From Acidimicrobiales bacterium (GTDB lineage Bacteria; Actinomycetota; Acidimicrobiia; Acidimicrobiales; JABEUL01), in NCBI GenBank assembly GCA_013044465.1, contig JABEUL010000086.1, forward strand, positions 1-13,526: DNA of 13,526 bases. The letters run 5' to 3'. Below are positions 7,172 through 13,526 of this stretch, in pieces. How positions within the stretch are numbered: position 1 is the stretch's first letter; every line of letters begins with the position of its first letter. The position numbers were made by a program, and so were the translations under genes. The notes under the pieces were generated by a model. That model was not told the DNA's origin, ran no database searches, and worked only from the letters and a program-made list of their open reading frames with translations.

Positions 7172-8533
7172 TCAGGAATTTGGAACATTCTCAAGAGCAG
7201 TGAATGTTGCGGTTTGCTGCCATGACGGGCCGCTTCCCTGCAAAAGTGTCCAGGAAGCTGGATTCCACGGAGTGGGGTAGAAGTAGTACCAACACAAGCC
7301 ATCCACATACCCACTTTGCGCAGCCAGGTTGAACGCCTCAGTGAGATAAGTCGCTCTAGTGGTATCCGAAACCGCCGAGAAACCATTCCATGGGGCGGTA
7401 TTGTAGCCGAACTCCGATATATAGATGTGCTTGTAGCCTTCGCCGTGTTGAGCCATTAAGGCGTGTAACTGCTCGAAACCTGTGTAGTTCTCATCCATAG
7501 TTCCCCACTGATCCTGGTAAACCCATGACGACAAAACAACATTAGGAGCTCTGTCTCCACTATATGGGTGCACACCCAAAATGTCGAAGAAGTGATGATC
7601 AGCTGTGGCAGTCGTGGGAAATTGAGAGTCAAGGGCGGCATATACCTGAGAGACAAAACCGATATCATTGCGACTGGTGCCACCAAACATCACCTGTGGA
7701 ACATTAGTTACAGATTTAATAGCAACGTAACTTGCCTCCAATATATTGGCGTATATAGAAGGATTTGGGCCCTGACTAAAGAACGATAATTCATTTTCCT
7801 CATTCCAGATCTCATAATAGGCAATCTCGTTTCCAAAATGAGACGCTAACCTCGTTACGAATTGGCTCCATGCCTGAATCTCACTAGCAGTGGAAGGGGC
7901 TAGCCACGGAGCAGAGGCAAAACTTGGCTCTCCAGGGCTCCGTGCCCAATCTGGCATTCCGACTATTTGGATCCTTATCAATAAACCTCTGGAACGCACA
8001 TCAGAGACAAAAGAATCCAAATTTGTCCACTCTCCAGAGGGTGCAGGTCCGTTCGGCTCATAAGACGCCCAATTAAAATCGAATGAGATAACCTTTGCAC
8101 CGGCACTCTGGGCAATATTGAGCAACACATCCCACTGGGATTGAGTCAGCGTCGCTGGTTGAATTCCGAAATCCTTCATGGGCTCATGTGATAGTACTTG
8201 GCTAGACGCAGTAGTGGTAGTGGACTGGCTTGGAACTGGAGCATTTGTTGTAACTGGTGTTCCTAAAGTAGTAGGGGACAGAGTAACGGGGGCATTTAGT
8301 GCCTGGGTCGATGTGGTCGAAGAACCAGTGAGAGGAGCTTTTAAACCAATATATGGCTTGCCCGAGACAACTGGCTTTAAATAAGAAGGCTTCAATGAAT
8401 TAGTCAGTGCTGTGCTGGAAGTTCTTGACAATGAGATAGAAGCTGGATTCGAAAGATTAAAACCAATAAGAAGAAGGCTACCCAAAAGCAACAAAAGTGC
8501 TACGCGTACTATCTTTCGTCGATTGGTTCTCAC
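7172..8533 (-). CDS. Membrane-anchored/secreted clan GH-A glycoside hydrolase (GH39/PslG-like), copy 1
   Basis: A 453-residue paralogue of the downstream hydrolase, starting at GTG. An in-frame stop lies upstream and the signal/anchor segment (residues about 9-26) follows at once, so this start is well supported despite no Shine-Dalgarno sequence. Residues about 35-115 are a long Ser/Thr/Pro-rich linker, much longer than in the paralogue, suited to spanning the cell wall. The TIM barrel occupies about 118-453. Acid/base Glu245 is in EIWNEEN, where Glu replaces the Pro usual after the catalytic residue. Nucleophile Glu374 is in YISEFG. The two proteins share near-identical blocks such as DHHFFDILGVHPY and SRNDIG, which shows a tandem duplication followed by divergence. 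The likely role is hydrolysis or remodelling of a surface or extracellular polysaccharide; the substrate is unknown. Confidence 0.87.
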   Translation of the reverse strand: MRTNRRKIVRVALLLLLGSLLLIGFNLSNPASISLSRTSSTALTNSLKPSYLKPVVSGKPYIGLKAPLTGSSTTSTQALNAPVTLSPTTLGTPVTTNAPVPSQSTTTTASSQVLSHEPMKDFGIQPATLTQSQWDVLLNIAQSAGAKVISFDFNWASYEPNGPAPSGEWTNLDSFVSDVRSRGLLIRIQIVGMPDWARSPGEPSFASAPWLAPSTASEIQAWSQFVTRLASHFGNEIAYYEIWNEENELSFFSQGPNPSIYANILEASYVAIKSVTNVPQVMFGGTSRNDIGFVSQVYAALDSQFPTTATADHHFFDILGVHPYSGDRAPNVVLSSWVYQDQWGTMDENYTGFEQLHALMAQHGEGYKHIYISEFGYNTAPWNGFSAVSDTTRATYLTEAFNLAAQSGYVDGLCWYYFYPTPWNPASWTLLQGSGPSWQQTATFTALENVPNS

Positions 8534-8880
8534 TGTCTGTGTATCGGCAACTACTTAACGTACTTAAGCACTTTTTGCTACGAGGCGCGAAAACACCGCT
8601 AAGTGAAAATCTCAGCAACACATTTACCAGCGCTTTTAATGCCTGAAAAACTATCGGCACGTACCGTAAGCAGGTTAAATAGTTTTATCGAAAAATAATG
8701 GTATTGATTCACTACCAGGCAGAACGTAAAAAATATTGACGCTCAGTGGCACACATTTTGTCAACACTTCACCGGCAAGCTAGGTTTTGCCAAGAATCAG
8801 CGGCCATTTCATTTTCTCCTAATGACTCTCGATTCTTTATTTTTAAATTAGAAAAAGGGGAAGGTATTAATTTTCAAATC

Positions 8881-8899
8881 CAAAATTTCCAAAATTTTG
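8881..8899. repeat. Inverted repeat CAAAATTT-CCA-AAATTTTG
   Basis: Perfect 8-bp arms around 3 nt. It is followed by a similar dyad CAAAAT-TTGCC-ATTTTG at 8933-8949, whose start lies 52 bp further on, close to five helical turns. The pair could be operator sites for one dimeric regulator, but AT-rich sequence makes chance palindromes easier. Confidence 0.4.
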
Positions 8900-8932
8900 T
8901 TTATTTCGCGCAAAAGTCACATAGCTACGACA

Positions 8933-8949
8933 CAAAATTTGCCATTTTG
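8933..8949. repeat. Inverted repeat CAAAAT-TTGCC-ATTTTG
   Basis: Perfect 6-bp arms around 5 nt, sharing the outer CAAAAT/ATTTTG arms with the palindrome at 8881-8899. It lies about 400 bp upstream of the hydrolase start and 445 bp upstream of the giant gene. Confidence 0.35.
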
Positions 8950-9382
8950 AGCTGTTAGAACTTACCCAGTTAAAGGACATGGCGGAGTTAGCAGTGGTTT
9001 TCTCTTGGACCAAGAAGAGTTACCAATTTTACATTTTTTGCAAACTGATTTACGCTCTATGGATATCTGAGTTTTCAGGCATGAGCTTCATGTATAGCGG
9101 TTTTAACGATGGCCAGCCAAATCTAATGGAATATATAAATGATGGTGTTAGAAGCATTTAATACTGCTCGGGGGCAATAGCTGCTAATTCAAGGCTTCCT
9201 TAAGATTCGTTCGAGTTGAAGCGCAATAAGGTATTTCTGATATTTGGAGTTTGAGGCCGATTGAGACAAAGCTTTTAAGTGCCAAGTTGTTTTTGGCCAT
9301 TGCTGCTAGGTAAATGCAATCTACCAAGTTTAGATGTAGGCTAATGAAGTTGAGCAATCGCATAATACTCGTAGCAAATTTT

Positions 9383-9389
9383 GAGGTGG
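9383..9389 (+). promoter_or_regulatory. Strong ribosome binding site for the giant secreted protein
   Basis: GAGGTGG ends 4 nt before the ATG at 9394. It is the clearest Shine-Dalgarno sequence in the window and fixes this start, although the signal peptide core begins only about 30 residues later. Confidence 0.75.
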
Positions 9390-9393
9390 TCGC

Positions 9394-12300
9394 ATGACCA
9401 TAGATGAAAAAGGCGAATTCGTCACGTTGCCGTTAGGGAGACTTTTATCATTTGCCAAAAGCACTTTAAACTTTCGTAAAATCTGCTTCGCAATTATTTT
9501 GCTGGCTTCGCTAGTTGTTGTTTTTCCTAAGCAAGTATTTGGCACTCCATTGTCATCAAACAAATGGTCGATCTCTGAGAGCTTTTCAAATGCAATCACT
9601 TCCCTTTACGGTGTGAATTGTTCTTCTGACTATTTTTGCATCGCAGTTGGTGTCGACAAAGTGGGTAATGGCGTTTCTATGTCAACTTCCAACGGTGGAG
9701 CGACTTGGACGATGGGTGAGTTGCCCTCAAGCGTTGAATCATTAAATAAGATCTTTTGTCTTGGATCCACTTTTTGTCTGGCAGTGGGCTTGAGCAAGAG
9801 TTATAGTCCGCTGATTATCTCAAGTTATGACAGAGGTACTACCTGGACCATTGGATCGATACCATCGCAAGTCTCTTCACTTTCTGACCTTAATTGTGCG
9901 ATGAGTAGTTTCTGTATGGCAGTTGGGAATGCCTCAGGAAATGTCGGATTGGCGATCCAATCGATAGACGGAGGCGCAAAATGGACAATAGATACTTTGC
10001 CATCAGGGATCACTCATCTGAGCGGAGTTTCATGTGTTTCATCTACCACCTGTGACGTGGTTGGGTACTCCTTCGACGGAACTAGCAATATTGGCATGGA
10101 ACTAAATACAGAAAACGGTGGAAACTTTTGGAAGGTTGGTTCTGTTCCGAGCGAAGTATATAGTCTATCTAGCGTGTCGTGTGTCAACAGTTCTTTCTGT
10201 ATGGCAGTTGGTACCGAGTACACTACGTACCCCGCAACGGGAATTGCACTGTTGTCAGTCGATGGAGGCGCAAACTGGACATTGGACTTTTCGCCATCGG
10301 CAATTTATAACCTAAACGACGTTGACTGTGTATCGGTCACCTTTTGTGAAGCAGTTGGAAACGGAATAGCTTCTTTCTTTGGAAGCACAGGGGGAGCAGC
10401 TGCTGAAACAACAGATGGCGGCAACACTTGGCAGCTAGATCCCTTGACACCTTCTACCTCCGACCTGTATGGAATTTCGTGCCTGACAACTACCTTTTGT
10501 ATGGCGACTGGAAGCTACTTCCCTTTTGACTCCTCGTCTGGCATAGTAGTTTCAAAAGCGACCACTTACGCCACCTGGCAAAATGATAAACTTGGTTCTA
10601 CTTTAGAACAGGTAACGAGCGTTTCATGTTCCAGTATTAACTTTTGCATCGCCTTTGGCGGAGGAAATTCCGGCTATATTTCGCCAGCAATATCTACAAA
10701 TGGTGGTTCGAGTTGGACTGTAGAGTCAACTACTCAAAGCGCTGACAGTATTGGCAAAATATCTTGTGCATCCAGTACTTTCTGTATGGCAGTAGGTTCA
10801 TATACGAACGCGCTAATTCAATATGCAGCAGACATGGTGACTACCAATGGTGGAATGAGTTGGGTTTTGACTAGCACTTATTCTTCCAGTAATCAGTTAG
10901 CTCCTCTTCCTTCAGTTACTAGTAATCTTGCAGATGTTTCTTGCGCAGGCATCTCTTCGTGTGTGGCAGTCGGCGCTGATACCAGTGGCAGTCCTTTGGC
11001 TATATCAACAACTAATGGAGGAGGATCTTCTTGGAGCATTGGCGTGATGCCCTCCGGAGTCACGCATTTATATGGAGTCTATTGTGCATCGAGTACTTTT
11101 TGCATGGCAGTAGGTTCTGGCTCTGGAAATACTGGATTGGCATTGTCCACAACAGACGGAGGCCTAACATGGAGCATAGATTCGGTCCCGTCAAGCGTTT
11201 CTTCACTTAGCAATATCTCATGTGCCAATAGCTCTTTTTGTGTGGCAGTTGGTTCTACTAACATCGGTGGAGCTGTAGCAGTATCGACATCTGACGGAGG
11301 GGCTAATTGGACCTTGGATACAGTGCCAAGTGGAGTATCCTCACTTAGCGAGATCTCATGTGCAACTTCCACCTTTTGTGTGGCTGTTGGAGGAACTAGT
11401 GCTATTTCCACCTCTGATGGAGGTGTTACCTGGGTTTCTGATTCACTTCCCACTCAGGTAGGTTCTCTAAGTGGACTCTCTTGTGTGAGTACTACGATGT
11501 GTGTTTCAGTGGGTAGTGGCAATACTTCTGTACTTGGATCTTTAATTCTTGAGATAGGGCCACTTGTAAGTGGAGTCTCACCTAACAATGGACCCTCACT
11601 TGGTGGCTCAACTGTGGATATTCATGGATCTGGTTTTAGCGGTGCCACCTCGGTTAACTTTGGATCAAGTCCTGGGTCTAATGTGAATGTAGTTTCAGAT
11701 AACGAGATAACAGCAACTAGCCCTCCTGGGGTTGGGAGTGTGGATATAGAAGTAGTTGGTCCAAATGGATCATCTCCCATCTCGTCTCTAGATACATATA
11801 CCTATGTCTCTTATAGCCCAATTAGCCCAAATAGGGTCTGTGATACAAGACCGGTAGGTATTGGAACTTCTTCCAATCAGTGCAACACTTTAGGTAATCA
11901 CACACTTAGTAACTACGAGACCTTAAGTGTTCAAGTAGCAGGCAATGGATATCCGGTTCCTAGTAATGCCACCTCAGTTGTTTTGAATGTAACTGCCACT
12001 AATGAGACTTCCAGTGGTTATCTAACAGTTTTTCCAAGTGGCCAGAGTCAACCAATAGCTTCTAATCTCAACTTTAAAGCCAGCGACACAGTTGCCAATC
12101 TTGTAGAAGTTGGCGTTGGTTCTAATGGGGATATCTCTATATTCAACTTCTCGCAATCAGCCGATGTCATAGTTGATGTTGAAGGATACTCAGCTCCAAC
12201 TGCCACTTCTTCTGGAACAGGGCTTATGGTGCCCCTTTTCCCATATAGGGTCTGTGATACAAGACCAGTAGGTTCAGGCATTGCTTCTAATCCATGCAAC

Positions 12301-13026
12301 ACAGCACCTAATAAGACCTTGGCCAGTGGGGGCAAACTAGATGTAAATGTCTCAAGTGCCAATGTTCCATCTGATGCAACTGCTGTAATAGCCAATATCA
12401 CAGTCACAAATACAGCATCAAATGGTTACTTAACTGCTTGGCAGGGACCAAGTACAACTAGTCCGCCAATAGCTTCTAATCTCAATTTTGGAGCTGGTGA
12501 CACTATTGCCAATAGAGTAATAGTTCCACTAAATGTGCAGACCGGAGATTTTACGCTCTATGTATTTGGATCAACCGCTGATGTGATAGTGGATGTAAAT
12601 GGCTACATAACAGGATCTAGTGCCACTTTAGGTACTGTGTTTAATCCAATGAGCCCAACAAGGATCTGTGATTCAAGAGTGGCTAATGGAGCCGACATAG
12701 TGGCCAACCAGTGTGACACCAATGGAAATACCACCTTAGGTCCTAATTCAAGTGAAGTAATCTCTATTCCAGCCTCGACTCAAGTGCCATCAGATGCAAC
12801 AGCACTAGTATTAAATGTCACTACCACCAACACCACAACACCTGGGTTCTTATCAATCTATCCAACTCCATCTAACCCTCCAATTGCCTCAGATCTTAAC
12901 TGGAGTCAAGGAGAAACTAGGGCTAACCTCGTAGTTGTAAAGCTTGGAGCCAACAACACAATTACTATATATAACTTAAGTGGCAGTGCTGATCTGATAA
13001 TTGATCTAGAGGGTTGGTATTCGTAG
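9394..13026 (+). CDS. Giant secreted protein: 14 Cys-paired Asp-box propeller blades, IPT/TIG domain, three C-terminal repeats
   Basis: A 1210-residue exported protein, probably a surface or matrix adhesin or carbohydrate-binding protein; the role is inferred. The signal segment spans about 30-50 (basic FRK, then CFAIILLASLVVVF, possible cleavage after VFG). Residues about 55-710 hold 14 degenerate repeats of 41-59 residues. Most carry an Asp-box-like S-x-D-G-G-x-x-W motif, and each has a C-x5-C pair followed by [AV]VG or similar. Fourteen blades would suit two seven-bladed beta-propellers. Residues about 722-806 form an IPT/TIG domain (SGVSPNNGPSLGGSTVDIHG). Three repeats follow, with RVCD-type motifs at Cys816, Cys954 and Cys1092, and the protein ends exactly on the last repeat. 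There is no LPxTG motif and no C-terminal membrane anchor. Translation is supported by the strong site at 9383. The 3' third is markedly CpG-poor, unlike the rest of the gene. Asp-box repeats also occur in sialidases and HCF136/YCF48-like proteins, but no sialidase catalytic set is recognised. Confidence 0.92.
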   Translation: MTIDEKGEFVTLPLGRLLSFAKSTLNFRKICFAIILLASLVVVFPKQVFGTPLSSNKWSISESFSNAITSLYGVNCSSDYFCIAVGVDKVGNGVSMSTSNGGATWTMGELPSSVESLNKIFCLGSTFCLAVGLSKSYSPLIISSYDRGTTWTIGSIPSQVSSLSDLNCAMSSFCMAVGNASGNVGLAIQSIDGGAKWTIDTLPSGITHLSGVSCVSSTTCDVVGYSFDGTSNIGMELNTENGGNFWKVGSVPSEVYSLSSVSCVNSSFCMAVGTEYTTYPATGIALLSVDGGANWTLDFSPSAIYNLNDVDCVSVTFCEAVGNGIASFFGSTGGAAAETTDGGNTWQLDPLTPSTSDLYGISCLTTTFCMATGSYFPFDSSSGIVVSKATTYATWQNDKLGSTLEQVTSVSCSSINFCIAFGGGNSGYISPAISTNGGSSWTVESTTQSADSIGKISCASSTFCMAVGSYTNALIQYAADMVTTNGGMSWVLTSTYSSSNQLAPLPSVTSNLADVSCAGISSCVAVGADTSGSPLAISTTNGGGSSWSIGVMPSGVTHLYGVYCASSTFCMAVGSGSGNTGLALSTTDGGLTWSIDSVPSSVSSLSNISCANSSFCVAVGSTNIGGAVAVSTSDGGANWTLDTVPSGVSSLSEISCATSTFCVAVGGTSAISTSDGGVTWVSDSLPTQVGSLSGLSCVSTTMCVSVGSGNTSVLGSLILEIGPLVSGVSPNNGPSLGGSTVDIHGSGFSGATSVNFGSSPGSNVNVVSDNEITATSPPGVGSVDIEVVGPNGSSPISSLDTYTYVSYSPISPNRVCDTRPVGIGTSSNQCNTLGNHTLSNYETLSVQVAGNGYPVPSNATSVVLNVTATNETSSGYLTVFPSGQSQPIASNLNFKASDTVANLVEVGVGSNGDISIFNFSQSADVIVDVEGYSAPTATSSGTGLMVPLFPYRVCDTRPVGSGIASNPCNTAPNKTLASGGKLDVNVSSANVPSDATAVIANITVTNTASNGYLTAWQGPSTTSPPIASNLNFGAGDTIANRVIVPLNVQTGDFTLYVFGSTADVIVDVNGYITGSSATLGTVFNPMSPTRICDSRVANGADIVANQCDTNGNTTLGPNSSEVISIPASTQVPSDATALVLNVTTTNTTTPGFLSIYPTPSNPPIASDLNWSQGETRANLVVVKLGANNTITIYNLSGSADLIIDLEGWYS
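9556..11523 (+). repeat. Fourteen tandem propeller-blade repeats (C-x5-C, SxDGGxxW)
   Basis: Cys pairs lie at residues 76/82, 122/128, 168/174, 214/220, 263/269, 312/318, 363/369, 412/418, 458/464, 517/523, 564/570, 610/616, 656/662 and 697/703. The typical unit reads TSDGGxxWxxDxxPSxVxxLxxISCxxSxFCxAVG. The DNA also repeats, for example TTTCTGTATGGCAGT and close variants at several blades. Spacing is mostly 46-51 residues, with one 59-residue outlier between blades 9 and 10 and one of 41 between blades 13 and 14. Confidence 0.88.
11557..11811 (+). other. IPT/TIG (immunoglobulin-like) domain
   Basis: Residues about 722-806 of the giant protein. The start PLVSGVSPNNGPSLGGSTVDIHG and the end VDIEVVGPNGSSP give the usual IPT/TIG pattern: P-x-x-G-xx-GG-T near the N-terminus, GSGFSGATSVNFG in the middle, and a closing VEV-type strand. 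It probably acts as a rigid spacer between the propellers and the C-terminal repeats. Confidence 0.8.
11812..13023 (+). repeat. Three C-terminal repeats spaced 138 residues apart
   Basis: Repeat units lie at about residues 807-933, 946-1072 and 1084-1210. Each has an R[VI]CD[TS]R start, a second Cys 14-15 residues later (816/830, 954/968, 1092/1107), VPS[DN]AT plus an NVT/NIT-like strand, PIAS[ND]LN, and a closing aD[VL]I[VI]D[VL]-x-G[YW]. Repeats 1 and 2 share identical DNA at 11831-11852 and 12245-12266 (22 nt), and at 12052-12071 and 12466-12485 (20 nt), while repeat 3 is more diverged. Related repeats are known to me from secreted actinobacterial proteins; their function is not established. 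Confidence 0.88.
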
Positions 13027-13027
13027 T

Positions 13028-13526
13028 TTAGATCTTGTTCATAGTCCAACTAGTTACAGTCATTATTCTATCATTGGCGCTCTCGCCCACAGTGAGAGAG
13101 TAGTGGCCAGGTTCTGGGCCGCCAGTGATAGCAATAGTGGTGACAATTTGGAAATTAGTTACTGAAGTTCCTTTCACAGTTATTACAGGATCAACAGCAT
13201 TCAAATACCCAACTTTGCTGGATCCAACTAATTGAGACACTGAGGAATATGCGACCTTCGGTGCAATCTGATTCCACCAGTCGTTTCGGCCGTGCATGGC
13301 GGCGTAGATTGCATCTTGATACAAGGTAATTGCAGCTACCTCGGCATCGGTAGGGGCTGTTGACTGAGTCCAAGCACTTTGGGGAGTACCTTGAATCACC
13401 AAAGTTCCAAGTGGGAACGGCAAGTAAGGGAAATGGAACCCTGCAGCTTGGGCAAGGGCTGGTGGTGCTGGCACCACGAGGACTGATCCTGGTCGAAGCG
13501 ATCCACTTACCGGGGCTCCATGGGGA
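13028..13526 (-). CDS. Protein of unknown function, C-terminal part (5' end outside window)
   Basis: The frame stays open from its TAA (complement of 13028-13030) to the right edge, so the gene is 5'-truncated. A GTG at 13477 exists, but the residues before it (GAPVSGSLRPGSVLV) continue naturally, and it is probably not the start. About 165 residues are visible. First comes a Pro/Ala-rich stretch with PYLPFPLGTLVIQG. A helix-like segment follows (DAEVAAITLYQDAIYAAMHG, then WWNQIAP), then several strand-like segments (DPVITVKG, FQIVTTIAITG, HYSLTVGESA, MTVTSWTMNKI). Helix followed by an antiparallel sheet recalls NTF2-like domains, but this is only a guess from pattern. It converges with the giant secreted gene, leaving a single base between the two stop codons. 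Confidence 0.65.
   Translation of the reverse strand, partial: PHGAPVSGSLRPGSVLVVPAPPALAQAAGFHFPYLPFPLGTLVIQGTPQSAWTQSTAPTDAEVAAITLYQDAIYAAMHGRNDWWNQIAPKVAYSSVSQLVGSSKVGYLNAVDPVITVKGTSVTNFQIVTTIAITGGPEPGHYSLTVGESANDRIMTVTSWTMNKI

Larger units (their letters stand above)
8534..9393. promoter_or_regulatory. 860-bp AT-rich divergent intergenic region, no convincing gene
   Basis: This region separates the start of the hydrolase pair (- strand) from the start of the giant secreted protein (+ strand), so it must hold both promoters. No -35/-10 pair is good enough to name. The stretch 8821-8960 is especially AT-rich and carries two related palindromes. Two short open frames (8746-8958 and 8979-9161, + strand) lack a usable ribosome binding site and any recognisable sequence, and I do not call them genes. 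Part of the region next to 9394 may be a long 5' leader; no known riboswitch motif is recognised. Confidence 0.5.

Noticed and set aside
8542..8659. Direct repeat TATCGGCA (8542-8549 and 8652-8659)
   Set aside because: Eight-base repeats are expected several times by chance in a region of this size, and the flanking similarity is weak.
8746..8958. 70-residue open frame on the + strand starting at GTG
   Set aside because: It has no ribosome binding site and lies in AT-rich intergenic sequence containing the palindromes. The translation (rich in F, N, Q, K) matches nothing I recognise.
8979..9161. 60-residue open frame starting at ATG after AAAGGAC
   Set aside because: The AAGGA is only one base from the ATG, too close to act as a Shine-Dalgarno sequence. 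The product has no recognisable pattern beyond mild hydrophobicity. It is the better of the two small frames, but not supported enough to list.
11079..12407. Long antisense frames (11079-11453 and 12048-12407, - strand)
   Set aside because: They are shadows of the repeated, biased coding sequence of the giant gene on the + strand. They have no ribosome binding site and low-complexity translations.
9394..13026. The internal repeats considered as a CRISPR or DNA-level satellite array
   Set aside because: The repeats keep the reading frame, vary at third positions and follow protein-level motifs, so they are coding repeats.
13003..13034. GATCTA ... TAGATC inverted repeat across the convergent stop codons
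   Set aside because: The stem is only 6 bp with a 20-nt loop and no T-run, so it is not a credible terminator.

Overview
The window looks like chromosomal DNA from an actinobacterium, most plausibly a member of the Acidimicrobiia. This rests on the C-terminal repeats of the large secreted protein (RVCDTRP ... ASNLNF ... ADVIVDVEGY), a domain type I associate with secreted proteins of that group, on weak or absent Shine-Dalgarno sequences, and on Thr/Ser-rich secreted proteins. The base composition is moderately AT-rich, so the organism would be a lower-GC member. The taxonomic call is an inference.

Left part (1-5902, all + strand): a glycan-assembly cluster. It holds the C-terminal part of a polytopic membrane protein (cut by the window edge), a hexapeptide-repeat acyltransferase, and then, after a 226-bp palindrome-rich spacer, a tight run of four glycosyltransferases: a DPM1-like GT2, a second GT2, and two GT4 enzymes. 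These four overlap or are 1 nt apart. Together they could build, decorate and export a surface polysaccharide or glycolipid. No Wzx/Wzy-type flippase or polymerase can be identified here.

Middle part (5950-8533, - strand): two tandem paralogous, membrane-anchored or secreted glycoside hydrolases of clan GH-A (GH39/PslG-like). Both keep the acid/base glutamate (WNE) and the nucleophile glutamate (SEFG). They converge on the glycosyltransferase run and may trim or remodel the same glycan outside the cell. An 860-bp AT-rich region without a convincing gene follows (8534-9393). It separates them from a divergently transcribed giant gene and carries two related palindromes.

Right part (9394-13026, + strand): a 1210-residue secreted protein. 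It has a signal peptide, 14 degenerate Asp-box blades each with a Cys-x5-Cys pair, an IPT/TIG domain, and three repeats spaced 138 residues apart. The last third is strongly CpG-depleted, including 300 nt with no CpG at all. One nucleotide after its stop ends a convergent gene of unknown function, whose 5' part lies outside the window.

No tRNA, rRNA, CRISPR array, transposase, integrase or insertion sequence is visible.
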